The position numbers were made by a program, and so were the translations under genes. Below the pieces are notes generated by a model. The model ran no database searches. It saw only the letters and a list, made by a program, of their open reading frames with translations, and was not told the origin of the DNA. From Desulforamulus ferrireducens (GTDB lineage Bacteria; Bacillota; Desulfotomaculia; Desulfotomaculales; Desulfotomaculaceae): DNA of 64,000 nucleotides. The DNA lies in NCBI RefSeq assembly GCF_002005145.1, contig NZ_CP019698.1, positions 1,984,001 through 2,048,000 on the forward strand, written 5' to 3'. Of this stretch, positions 49,033-57,318 are shown one piece after another (the stretch's first letter is position 1; the number at the start of each line of letters is the position of its first letter).

Positions 49033-49075
49033 CCTACGACCCCCTTCATCAATTAAGCTTGACTAAAACGAGACT

Positions 49076-49121
49076 AAAAAACCAGCACGTAAAAACGGCT
49101 CATTTCCTACCGTTGTGCTGG
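49076..49121 (-). terminator. Intrinsic terminator in the leader of the cysteine-rich protein gene
   Basis: CCAGCAC / GTGCTGG perfect outer stem, with an inner AACGG/CCGTT pair, then TTTTTT on the minus strand. It ends a predicted 62-nt RNA that starts near 49137. Confidence 0.78.
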
Positions 49122-49147
49122 CCTACCCAATACCAAGGAAATTCCTT

Positions 49148-49164
49148 CGCATTTAGTCTGCCAA
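49148..49164 (-). promoter_or_regulatory. Sigma-54 (-24/-12) promoter before the cysteine-rich gene leader
   Basis: Minus strand TTGGCAGACTAAATGCG: TTGGCA at -24 and TGC at -12, with the exact ten-base spacing between GG and GC. Shares the core TTGG-AGAC--AATGC with the element at 47564-47580. Confidence 0.62.
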
Positions 49165-49307
49165 TAGCCTAGGTAAAGAGTGACATATGGCTTTGTCTTA
49201 AAATATAGGTTTAGTGAAATTTTGTACAGGTTGAAATTTGCTGTTATTTTAAACTTTATTAAGATTTTCTCGGATATTTAGAAGATTGCTTTTATTTTCT
49301 TAACCAA

Positions 49308-49346
49308 AAACAAAAATTGTGGTCAATATGACCACAATTTTTGTTT
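49308..49346. terminator. Strong terminator after the SulP gene
   Basis: Perfect 18-bp inverted repeat around GACCACAATTTTTGTTT with a three-base loop, ending in U-runs in both directions. It closes the SulP gene, whose stop is at 49441. The rest of the 408-bp gap to 49033 holds the sigma-54 leader described separately. Confidence 0.85.
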
Positions 49347-49440
49347 AGCACTATAAGGTGTTTTTCACGTGTTTATCTGGATTTAATTGTTTTAATTATT
49401 TAAATTTAATATAATAAAGTTTTATGTTTAATTATTATCC

Positions 49441-51162
49441 TTAGGCTTGGACAACCCGTTCATTGCTACTGTAACTTACGCCTCTGACGAAGGAACTGGC
49501 TTCGTCAAGAGCTTTACCAGAGGTAGCGAATACTTCATCATCCTCCATGAAGACATTCTCTGCGCCTACATGTTCAATCATGTGCATCTTATCCATCATT
49601 TGATAAATTTTAGGCGTAACTCCGGACAAGATAACCCTTTTCCCATCTCCAAGGGCCCGAGCAACAAAGGCCTCAACCACTTCCAGAGCAGTAATGTCAA
49701 TAACCGAAATTCCTTTAAAACGAATGAGAAATACTTTAGCATCGGAATAACCTTCGCTCAATTTCTTTTCCAAGTCTGCGGAAGAACCAAAATAGAGGTT
49801 ACCTTCCAACTGGAAAATGGCTATGGATGGACTGTCACCTTTAACTGCTTGCTCCACAAAGCGACCATCGGAGACTCGCACCGGGGCCAAGGTCTTAACG
49901 CTGGCTGAACCGGATTCTTTTAGATACAGTAATAGGGACAGAGCCACCCCGGCATAAATGGCCTGCTCAAGTTCCGGAGCAAAAATAGTGGTCAGCATGG
50001 TTACCAGTAAAACTAAAGCATCATTACGATTGGTTTTTATTACTTTTACCAGGGCCTTTTTATCAATCATGGAATAGGCCACCACCATAATGACACCGGC
50101 TAGGCTGGCATTAGGAATGTACCTGGCAAAGGGCGCGAAGAAAATAAGCACCAGCAAGATAATAATACCTACCAAAACACCGGCCAGTCTCGTTCTCCCA
50201 CCATTTTGGAAGGTAATGGCCGAACGGGTAAAGGAACCGGAACCAGGAATGCTGCTAAAGAAGGCCCCGCCCATGTTTGCTACACCCTGACCAATAAACT
50301 CCTGGTTGGGATCAATTTTTTGCAAAGTTTTCGAGGCAATTGCTTTCGAGATGGAAACAGCTTCCACCAAACCGATAATGGCAATAACAAACGCGCCGGC
50401 CCCCAGTTCTTTGACTGCCTCCAGACTAAAGTTAGGCATACTGAGTGGTGGTATGGCTTGAGGTATTTCTCCCACTACCTTAAGGCCATATTTTTCTAAA
50501 CCCATGGTCATTACTAAAATTACCGACAAGATAACACCCAGCAAAGCACCGGGTAAGTTTTTGTTGATTTTTTTACAGATCAAAATTACCGCAATGGTAA
50601 ACATACCAATACCAAAGGCCACGTAGTTCATCTGATCAAGATTGGTAAAACAAGCCACTACTTTATCTATACTGGACAAGTGACCTTTAGGCAATGAAAC
50701 GCCGATTAAGTTGTTTAACTGGCCCATAGCAATGATAATACCTGCCCCGGCAGTAAAGCCAACGATAACGGCATGGGAGACATAATTAACTAAGGAGCCA
50801 AGGCGAAATACCCCCATAGCGAACTGAATAGCCCCCACCAAGAAAGTTAGCAGAAAGAGGTTGCCAAAGAAGTTTTCCTGGCCAACAAAGGCAGCCATGT
50901 AGGCAGCAATCAATAGCGAGATGGCGTTGGTCGGGCCGGTGGCTAACTGATGTGAACTGCCGAAAGATGATGCTAAAATGGTTAAGACTATACCAGCATA
51001 CAAGCCATATGCCGGGTGAACTCCAGCAATCATGGCATAGGCCATGGTTTGCGGCAAAGCCACCACCGCAACGGTCAGTGCCGCAGTTAGGTCAAATTTA
51101 AAGTCCCTTTTGTCATAGTTTCTTAAAGTATCCAAAATTGGCACATATTTAAGTAAGTTCAT
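49441..51162 (-). CDS. SulP-family anion transporter with STAS domain
   Basis: 573 residues from ATG at 51162, seven bases after GGGGG. About ten to twelve membrane segments (AALTVAVVALPQTMAYAMIA, GLYAGIVLTILASSFGSSHQ, SIPGSGSFTRSAITFQNGGR, the SulP signature), then a cytoplasmic STAS domain (about 435-545: IAIFQLEGNLYFGSSADLEK, IRFKGISVIDITALEVVEAF). SulP proteins carry sulfate, bicarbonate or other anions. It follows the WYL-type regulator after 170 bp and has a strong terminator. Substrate unknown. Confidence 0.9.
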   Translation of the reverse strand: MNLLKYVPILDTLRNYDKRDFKFDLTAALTVAVVALPQTMAYAMIAGVHPAYGLYAGIVLTILASSFGSSHQLATGPTNAISLLIAAYMAAFVGQENFFGNLFLLTFLVGAIQFAMGVFRLGSLVNYVSHAVIVGFTAGAGIIIAMGQLNNLIGVSLPKGHLSSIDKVVACFTNLDQMNYVAFGIGMFTIAVILICKKINKNLPGALLGVILSVILVMTMGLEKYGLKVVGEIPQAIPPLSMPNFSLEAVKELGAGAFVIAIIGLVEAVSISKAIASKTLQKIDPNQEFIGQGVANMGGAFFSSIPGSGSFTRSAITFQNGGRTRLAGVLVGIIILLVLIFFAPFARYIPNASLAGVIMVVAYSMIDKKALVKVIKTNRNDALVLLVTMLTTIFAPELEQAIYAGVALSLLLYLKESGSASVKTLAPVRVSDGRFVEQAVKGDSPSIAIFQLEGNLYFGSSADLEKKLSEGYSDAKVFLIRFKGISVIDITALEVVEAFVARALGDGKRVILSGVTPKIYQMMDKMHMIEHVGAENVFMEDDEVFATSGKALDEASSFVRGVSYSSNERVVQA

Positions 51163-51332
51163 AAGAATGCCCCCAAACTTCAAATTTGTCTGCTAAATAA
51201 GGTGCTATGTATAAAATGAAAATTTTACAAGGGTTGTGAAACAAAGTACTACCAAAGACATGCTCTTAAGGTGCTTGCTGGTTAACTAATGAACAATAAC
51301 CCCTATCCCCTCCCTGTAAAAAATTAAAATAA

Positions 51333-52106
51333 TTAAATAATGGCAACAGGCAAACGTAACTTACCATCAACCCTTTTTAACCTGTTGGCATGTAGAATAG
51401 ATTTACAGTTCTCTAATATTTTGTGTTTGAGATACCCCGGCTCCAGTACATCCACTTCACTACCCCACCTGGTTAACAAGCCTGTTAACTCATTAGTCCT
51501 TTTACTTTTCATTTGCAGAATAAAAGAACCATCCCTTTGTCTTTGCCGAGAAACAATTTCCGAGGAGAATGTTTGCGTAACACTGCTAATAACCTTGGCT
51601 GAAACTTTCAGTTTTATATCTTCCCAATGACCCACAGAGGAATCTGAATAAACCATGGTTTGTTTACTTACCGTAATAGCATCTTCCTGGTGATAAGCTA
51701 GAATGGGTATAGAAAAGGGTATGACAATACCTAACTGATTTAGCCAGAGTCTAATAACCAGTTCTTTTAAAAAGAGCTTGGTATAATTAATTTCATTTTT
51801 AATGGTTTCCAAGTCTGCCAGCATATATAAGAAAGGATAATCAGACCTGTTATCTATTTCAGAATTACCTAACAGATATTTACCGGGTGAACCATATCCG
51901 GGATCAGATGTTCTTAAAATTTGATAGCCCAGGTTTTGCAGTTCATTAAGATAACGATATATTTGTCTGATACTAACATTGCACTGACAAGCTAAATGTT
52001 CTAAGGTTGCCCCGCCGTGTTCATTTAATGACCGTAATTCTCGGATAACAATCCCTAAATTACGTTGATGGTTATGCTTAGCTCTCTTCAGTATGCTTCT
52101 TTCCAA
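51333..52106 (-). CDS. HTH / WYL-type transcriptional regulator
   Basis: About 257 residues. An N-terminal helix-turn-helix (LEHLACQCNVSIRQIYRYLN, ELQNLGYQILRTSDPGYGSP), then a WYL-like middle and the WCX C-terminal domain (SSEIVSRQRQRDGSFILQMK, NELTGLLTRWGSEVDVLEPG). The WYL core is degenerate. TTG at 52106, eight bases after GGGG, is the likeliest start; ATG at 52112 is too close to the site. It follows the CBS gene by about 45 bases, so the two are probably one operon under the sigma-54 promoter. It may control SulP downstream. Confidence 0.72.
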   Translation of the reverse strand: MERSILKRAKHNHQRNLGIVIRELRSLNEHGGATLEHLACQCNVSIRQIYRYLNELQNLGYQILRTSDPGYGSPGKYLLGNSEIDNRSDYPFLYMLADLETIKNEINYTKLFLKELVIRLWLNQLGIVIPFSIPILAYHQEDAITVSKQTMVYSDSSVGHWEDIKLKVSAKVISSVTQTFSSEIVSRQRQRDGSFILQMKSKRTNELTGLLTRWGSEVDVLEPGYLKHKILENCKSILHANRLKRVDGKLRLPVAII

Positions 52107-52149
52107 TATCATCACCCCATTTCATACTTGACCCAGCCTGCCACCTCGT

Positions 52150-52644
52150 TTAAGAAAATTTTTCTTTTTCAACCAGTTCGCTAACTTCTTTAAAAATCTC
52201 AACCGTTCTAATCATGCCGACTATATCACCCTTTTCTTCAACCGGTACCATTTCCAAATCCTGGTTCATTAATATATCTATGGCATCTATAATACTGTCC
52301 TGAATTTGTAGCCGTTTGCTTGGTATCGGCCGCATAACTTCTTTTACCTTGCGAGAAGCCTGCTCAAGACATAATTTGGTGAACTTACCATCCCACTGTT
52401 CATCCTTCTCCATTGCCCACAATGAACTGATGATATCTTTAAAACTAAGGGTTCCCACCAGTCTTTTTTGCTTATCGAAAACCAAAATTGAACGGTGCGC
52501 TTGGGAGCCTGCCCTGCAACCTGAATAAAAGGTGTTTTTTAAAACAAACATAGCATCACGCAAGGAGTTTTCCCAAAATACAGTAGCGTAATCCTGGAGG
52601 GGTAACATGATGTCCTTTACTTTTTTATCCTCTTTTCCAGGCAT
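52150..52644 (-). CDS. CBS-domain pair protein
   Basis: 164 residues from ATG at 52644, eight bases after AAGGGG. Two CBS domains, KVKDIMLPLQDYATVFWENS and KVKEVMRPIPSKRLQIQDSI, each with the VMxxP/IMxP entry and the GTLSFKDIISSLW or GMIRTVEIFKEV core. CBS pairs bind adenosine nucleotides or S-adenosylmethionine and sense cell energy state. It lies between the 47-residue small gene and the WYL regulator. The partner it regulates is not evident; the nearby anion transporters are candidates. Confidence 0.82.
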   Translation of the reverse strand: MPGKEDKKVKDIMLPLQDYATVFWENSLRDAMFVLKNTFYSGCRAGSQAHRSILVFDKQKRLVGTLSFKDIISSLWAMEKDEQWDGKFTKLCLEQASRKVKEVMRPIPSKRLQIQDSIIDAIDILMNQDLEMVPVEEKGDIVGMIRTVEIFKEVSELVEKEKFS

Positions 52645-52679
52645 CACCCACACCCCTTACACCAAATCCAAAAACACAC

Positions 52680-52823
52680 TCATTGTTTCTCATCACTTTC
52701 CTTTTCTAAGGCAAAGTATTTCTTCAGAACCTCCACAATTAATTTGCTAGTCTCGATCTCATTGTGAACATTACAGGCATCAAACTTTTCCTGAACCCAA
52801 GCAGCAAATTGAGCCCCCGTCAT
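52680..52823 (-). CDS. Small hypothetical protein (47 residues)
   Basis: ATG at 52823 follows GGGGGGATTGTT. The product begins MTGAQFAAWVQEKFDACNVH and ends in LEKESDEKQ; it is acidic and probably helical. It sits 35 bases before the CBS gene and is the first gene after the predicted sigma-54 promoter, with an RNA leader of about 160 nt that includes one of the TGT-N10-ACA sites. Ribosome site and position support a real gene; the family is unknown. Confidence 0.6.
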   Translation of the reverse strand: MTGAQFAAWVQEKFDACNVHNEIETSKLIVEVLKKYFALEKESDEKQ

Positions 52824-52835
52824 AACAATCCCCCC

Positions 52836-53206
52836 TGTTTGTTTTCATACAACAGACATAACCCTGTCGGGGCAAAGCGACAGATATTTTGCATAAAATC
52901 AAACAAATTTATTATTTGCATAAAAAACTTGTGTTATAATGTTATTAAATTCTCAAATTTGATTTATTTCTATCCCTTTGATTAAGCATTTAATGCAAAA
53001 TTTATGCCAACTTATAGACTGAGCAAAAATAGTCTGCACACAGGTCGTTTTAGTCTGTTTTTATACATTTTTATTAGATATTAAGAACCGTGACATTATT
53101 AATCGGCAATAAAACTTGAGAAACAAGGGTTTGTGATACTTGTAACAGCCCTTAATTAATTGTTTGTTTTTATACAACTTGATTTAATATCTGTCTGTTT
53201 TTATGC
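52836..53206. repeat. Four TGT-N10-ACA-like sites around the divergent sigma-54 promoter
   Basis: Copies of TGTYTGTTTTTATACA at 52836-52851 (TGTTTGTTTTCATACA), 53052-53067 (AGTCTGTTTTTATACA), 53161-53176 (TGTTTGTTTTTATACA) and 53191-53206 (TGTCTGTTTTTATGCA, starting at 53192). Three lie about 77, 186 and 216 bp upstream of the CBS-operon start, and 20-170 bp before the kinase gene. TGT-N10-ACA is a spacing known for sigma-54 activator sites (for example NifA). Most likely the DNA sites of the neighbouring activator; binding is inference. Within the 400-bp gap no gene was seen. Confidence 0.6.
52992..53010 (-). promoter_or_regulatory. Sigma-54 (-24/-12) promoter of the small-CBS-WYL operon
   Basis: Minus strand TTGGCATAAATTTTGCATT: TTGGCA and TTGCA with exactly ten bases between GG (53008-53007) and GC (52996-52995). 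The best sigma-54 match in the window. Predicted start near 52983; it diverges from the kinase/activator pair on the plus strand. Confidence 0.75.
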
Positions 53207-53223
53207 AGAGGAGGTAGCTAAGC

Positions 53224-54771
53224 GTGCTTAGAATATTGCGTAACAGATCCTTTGCCACTCAAATCATGATTACAGTTTCTGCCATTTTATTAATCCCCAT
53301 TTTAGTCATGGTGTATGATATTTTCTTTTCCGGGGCTAAGGATGAAATGTTATTAAAAACCAAGGAAGAACGTTTAAAAACCATGGTTGAGACAACAGCC
53401 CGTGAACTTAATAAGGTTCTGCTGCAAAATGAGCAGGAGCGGTTATTTGCTTCCAGCAACATCATTAATGTTTTGTCCTCTACCTTTGAGATGACGGCCA
53501 AACCCCTGGCTGATGCCAACCCCGGAGTTCGCTTGGGTCTCTATATACCACAAACGGAAGAACTCTTTGTTTATGGCTTTCTGCACCAGTATCGTCCTTT
53601 GACACCGGAAGAAAAGGAAGAACGTGAAAGACGCATATTAAATGAAGCCTCTTCCGGCATTACGGCAGTAAGCGCCACTAAAGAACCCCTTACTCGCATC
53701 ACTGGTTCTTTGGGAGATCAGGCCTTTGAATCCCTGGTACCTATTATTTATAAAGAAAAGGTCATTGCCATTGTCTGGGCAGACGAACAGGTACACCCTG
53801 TTTTTGCCCAAAGCCGGCAGTTTAGTCTGATTGCCAGGTACCTTACCTTGATAGGTTTATTCCTAGGCCTGGGAGCAGCTCTTTATGTTGTGCACAACCT
53901 GGCCTCAGAGGTACGGGTAATAAAAAATGGACTTCTTAGTATGGAAGAAAACATAGACAATCGGTTACCGGCCATGCCGGGGGAAATCGGCGAGGTGGTA
54001 CAAGCCATTAATAATCTGGCTGATTCCTTAAAGGAAAAAAGAAGACTGCAGGAGGAATTAATGCGTTCCGAGAGACTTATCGCTCTGGGGCGTTTAGTAA
54101 CTGGGATAGCCCATGAATTAAGGAATCCTCTGGGAATTGTGAAAGCTACGGTACAGGTCATGGAGGGGGAATATAAAAACCAGGAAGGGTTTAAGGAATA
54201 TAGGAAGGTTATTTGTGAACAAATCGATCGGGGTAATAAAGTTATCCAAGAACTACTGGATTTTGGCCGCCCCAGTAAACCGGTGGTGAGTCCCACAGAT
54301 ATGAACAAATTACTGGAATCGGTACTTACCTTTACTCATCCCATACTACGGCAAAACAAAATTGAACTGGTCAAAGATTTTACAGAACCACTGCCTCTGG
54401 CTGACGCGGACTCAGATAGAATCAAACAAGTTTTTGTCAACTTAATACTGAATGCCATCCAGGCCATGCCCAACAGTGGCAAGCTTACTATTCATACCAC
54501 GGCGGAAAACAATATGGTTATCGTCAATTTTACAGATACCGGCCAAGGAATTAAGCAATCTGATGTGACTAAAATTTTTGACCCCTTTTATACAACTAAG
54601 GAAGACGGTACCGGTTTAGGCTTATCCATCAGTCACCAAATAGTTCATATGCACAACGGAAAGATCTGGGTTTCCGAGACTTCACCTAAGGGGACAACTA
54701 TTTCAGTTAGTCTACCCCAGTCCAGCCCAAAGGAAGGGAATGATGATAGTGAACAAGATTCTGGTTATTGA
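53224..54771 (+). CDS. Membrane sensor histidine kinase
   Basis: 515 residues. TM1 at about 13-34, an extracellular sensing region (35-205), TM2 at about 206-228 (YLTLIGLFLGLGAALYVVHN), a HAMP-like linker, a HisKA box (GIAHELRNPLGIVKATVQVM with His297), then HATPase_c: NLILNAIQAMPN (N box), DTGQGIKQSDVTKIFDPFYT, GTGLGLSISHQIVHMHNG. NtrB/AtoS/ZraS-like type. GTG start after GAGGAGGTAGCTAAGC. The response regulator overlaps its 3' end by 32 bases, which indicates coupled translation. The extracellular domain is unlike a named sensor domain I can recognise. Confidence 0.9.
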   Translation: MLRILRNRSFATQIMITVSAILLIPILVMVYDIFFSGAKDEMLLKTKEERLKTMVETTARELNKVLLQNEQERLFASSNIINVLSSTFEMTAKPLADANPGVRLGLYIPQTEELFVYGFLHQYRPLTPEEKEERERRILNEASSGITAVSATKEPLTRITGSLGDQAFESLVPIIYKEKVIAIVWADEQVHPVFAQSRQFSLIARYLTLIGLFLGLGAALYVVHNLASEVRVIKNGLLSMEENIDNRLPAMPGEIGEVVQAINNLADSLKEKRRLQEELMRSERLIALGRLVTGIAHELRNPLGIVKATVQVMEGEYKNQEGFKEYRKVICEQIDRGNKVIQELLDFGRPSKPVVSPTDMNKLLESVLTFTHPILRQNKIELVKDFTEPLPLADADSDRIKQVFVNLILNAIQAMPNSGKLTIHTTAENNMVIVNFTDTGQGIKQSDVTKIFDPFYTTKEDGTGLGLSISHQIVHMHNGKIWVSETSPKGTTISVSLPQSSPKEGNDDSEQDSGY

Positions 54772-56104
54772 TGATGAGGAGCATATGTGTTGGGCCCTGG
54801 AGAAGGGACTGCGCCAAGAAGGTTACCAGGTAATTACTGCCACCAGGGGAAAACAAGGTTTAGAATTAATTCGTATTGAAGTTCCCTCCCTGGTGATCCT
54901 TGATTTGAAAATGCCAGATATGGATGGTCTGGAGGTATTGGCAAAGGCCAAGGAATTAATACCTTACCTACCGGTAATCATGATTACTGCCCACGGTACC
55001 ATTGATACCGCCATTGAAGCCATGAAACTGGGTGCCACTGACTATATTACTAAACCCTTCGATTTGGACGAGTTGAAACTTGTTGTTAAGCAGGCCATTA
55101 TGGTTAGCCATTTACAGGAAGAGGTTACCTTTTTAAGAACTGAACTGAACAAGAAATATGGGAGAATTGTCGGTAACAGCCCGGCCATTCAGGAGGTCTG
55201 CGCCCTCATTGAAAAAGTGGCTGATAGCAATGCCACCGTATTAATTACCGGTGAAAGTGGCACCGGCAAAGAGGTTACTGCCCTCTCTATACATCAACTG
55301 AGTTCACGCCGGGAAAAACCCTTTCTGCCTATTAACTGTGCTGCTCTACCGGAAGCCCTTTTGGAAAGTGAACTGTTTGGCCATGAAAAAGGAGCCTTTA
55401 CCGGTGCTGTGGCACGGAAGTTGGGTCGTTTTGAACTGGCTAACCATGGCACCTTGTTCTTGGACGAAATAACAGAGATGCCTTTATCCATGCAGGTTAA
55501 ACTGTTAAGAGTGCTTCAGGAGCGGCAATTCGAACGGGTGGGTGGAACTGATAGTATTAAAGTGGATGTGCGGGTTATCGCTGCCACCAACCGTGACCCC
55601 TTGGAATGTATTCGTAAGGGAACTTTCCGGGAAGATTTATTTTATCGTCTAAATGTCCTTCCCATTCATTTACCCCCGCTACGGGAGCGCAAGGAAGATA
55701 TTCCCATGCTGGTTATGCACTTTCTGGAAAAATTTAGCCCCTCCCAGGGTCAACTCATCTCTCCGGAAGCCATGGGACTTTTGTTAACCTATGAATGGCC
55801 GGGAAATATTCGGGAACTGCAGAATGTTATCGAAAGGGCAGTAATCTTATCCCAGGGCTACGAAATAAAGCCCCATCACCTACCAAAGGAAATTCAAAAA
55901 ACACCGGCAAACCGGTGCGAGAATCAACAGGGATTGATTATTAACTTCCCTGATCAGGGTATTTCTTTAGAAGAAGTGGAAAAGGAACTAATCCTAAAGG
56001 CCATTGAGAAAAGTAACGGTAACCAGACAAAGGCAGCTCAGTTATTAGGTATTACCCGCTCAGCATTAATTTACCGTGCCCAAAAGTATCAGATAAAGCT
56101 ATAG
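54740..56104 (+). CDS. NtrC-family sigma-54 activating response regulator
   Basis: 454 residues. Receiver domain with Asp55 (VILDLKMPDMDGL), AAA+ core with GESGTGKE (Walker A, about 171), GAFTGA (about 218-223, the sigma-54-contact loop), ATNRDPLECI and RLNVLPIHLPPLRER, then a C-terminal Fis-like HTH (LEEVEKELILKAIEKSNGNQ, TKAAQLLGITRSALIYRAQK). GAFTGA is intact, so it should activate sigma-54 promoters such as the one at 52992-53010. Its start is ATG at 54740 (or 54743), with AAGGAAGGG in front, overlapping the kinase gene by 32 bases. Confidence 0.93.
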   Translation: MMIVNKILVIDDEEHMCWALEKGLRQEGYQVITATRGKQGLELIRIEVPSLVILDLKMPDMDGLEVLAKAKELIPYLPVIMITAHGTIDTAIEAMKLGATDYITKPFDLDELKLVVKQAIMVSHLQEEVTFLRTELNKKYGRIVGNSPAIQEVCALIEKVADSNATVLITGESGTGKEVTALSIHQLSSRREKPFLPINCAALPEALLESELFGHEKGAFTGAVARKLGRFELANHGTLFLDEITEMPLSMQVKLLRVLQERQFERVGGTDSIKVDVRVIAATNRDPLECIRKGTFREDLFYRLNVLPIHLPPLRERKEDIPMLVMHFLEKFSPSQGQLISPEAMGLLLTYEWPGNIRELQNVIERAVILSQGYEIKPHHLPKEIQKTPANRCENQQGLIINFPDQGISLEEVEKELILKAIEKSNGNQTKAAQLLGITRSALIYRAQKYQIKL

Positions 56105-56404
56105 CAGGATGGGCTGTTGACCCTTGGCTTATGGCCATTGGCTTTAAAAGGCGGCCTTAGGGCATAAAGCTACCATTATTGACTCCCTGGTGGTGGCAGC
56201 ACAGCCACCAGAGGGAGTAGGGAATGAAAGCAATACTCCCCCAGTCGCTGCGCTACACGACCCCCTACCCCTCAGCGAGGGGGCTGTGTATACGTGCCGG
56301 TTTGACAACCAAGGCCTTTGTCCAAAAGGCTAATAGTCTAAGGTCATAGGTCAAAGAGCCAAAAGCTAACGGACAAAGGCCAACGGCCCAAAATGGGGTT
56401 AGTT
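56105..56404. other. 300-bp gene-free gap with hairpins and degenerate GGCC/CCAAAGG words
   Basis: Between the response regulator and Ku genes, which converge. It holds a hairpin CTCCCTGGTGG-N-CCACCAGAGGGAG (about 56183-56217), a stem CCCCCT...AGGGGG near 56260-56285, and repeated words such as GGCCATTGGC, GACAAAGGCC and AGGTCAAAGAGCC. No gene or clear mobile element is seen. Confidence 0.6.
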
Positions 56405-57244
56405 TTAAGAGGCTGTGGCTTTTCTTGTTCGGGTACTCTTTTTGGTTGCCGTGGTTTTTTTCTGACCCTCCCTCTCTTGCTTGGCCAAATCTATACTGGC
56501 CTTGAGAGCGGACATCAAATCCACAACCTTATCTGTTTGAGCAGTGGGGACTGCCTCCACCTCTTCCCCGGCAATTTTGGCCTGAATTACTTCCATTAAC
56601 TGTTGCCGGTATTCATCGGTGTATTTTTCCGGCCGAAACTCCGAAGAAAGGTTATTTATTAGGTTGACAGCCATTTTTAGTTCGTTATCATGAAGCTCTA
56701 CGTTGTAATCCAACTCCGGGATAGTTTTAGGGTTTCTCACTTCGTCGGGATAATACATGGTACTGATGCTTAACACGCCATCAGCTACGCGCAGGGCAGC
56801 CAGGGATTCTTTGTTGCGTATTACCACTTTCGCCACTGCCACCTTGCCGGTTTCTAACATGGCCCTTTTTAACAGCTCATAAACCTTTTGTCCACCATCA
56901 CCAGGAGCAAGGTAATAACCTTTATCATAAAAGATGGGGTCAATCTCAGCCAAATCTACAAAATCAACGATGTTAATACTCTTACTACCCTCGGAGGGTA
57001 GGTTTTCAAAATCTTCATCCTTCATGACCACATATTTACCCTTTTCATATTCATAACCCCGCACAATTTCTTCATTACTCACTTCGGTATCACAGTAGGG
57101 GCAATAACGTCTATTCTGAATGGGTGTTTTGCATTTATCATGGAGGAAATTAAATTTCACATTTTTCTTTTCGGTAGCAGCGTACATTTTTACCGGTACA
57201 TAAACCAGACCAAAACTAACTGCTCCCTTCCACATAGGCCTCAT
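56405..57244 (-). CDS. ku: NHEJ DNA-end-binding protein Ku
   Basis: 279 residues. The opening MRPMWKGAVSFGLVYVPVKM is the prokaryotic Ku start; the CPYCDTEV pair, VDLAEIDPIFYDKGYYLAPG and LRVADGVLSISTMYYPDEVR complete the core. The C-terminus is a Lys/Thr/Arg tail (KKTTATKKSTRTRKATAS) that probably binds DNA. Ku recruits the LigD polymerase and ligase to broken ends. ATG is ten bases after GGGAG. Confidence 0.95.
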   Translation of the reverse strand: MRPMWKGAVSFGLVYVPVKMYAATEKKNVKFNFLHDKCKTPIQNRRYCPYCDTEVSNEEIVRGYEYEKGKYVVMKDEDFENLPSEGSKSINIVDFVDLAEIDPIFYDKGYYLAPGDGGQKVYELLKRAMLETGKVAVAKVVIRNKESLAALRVADGVLSISTMYYPDEVRNPKTIPELDYNVELHDNELKMAVNLINNLSSEFRPEKYTDEYRQQLMEVIQAKIAGEEVEAVPTAQTDKVVDLMSALKASIDLAKQEREGQKKTTATKKSTRTRKATAS

Positions 57245-57318
57245 CCCGGATCAACTCCCATGCTTTTTCAGTAGTATGCCCGGCTAAGCTGTCAGCCATC
57301 AGCCTTTCCAAAATGATC

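Noticed and set aside
51181-51332. TTGGTAGTACTTTG upstream of the SulP gene as a sigma-54 promoter
   Set aside because: The spacing is nine bases and the -12 half lacks GC, so it breaks the strict sigma-54 spacing.
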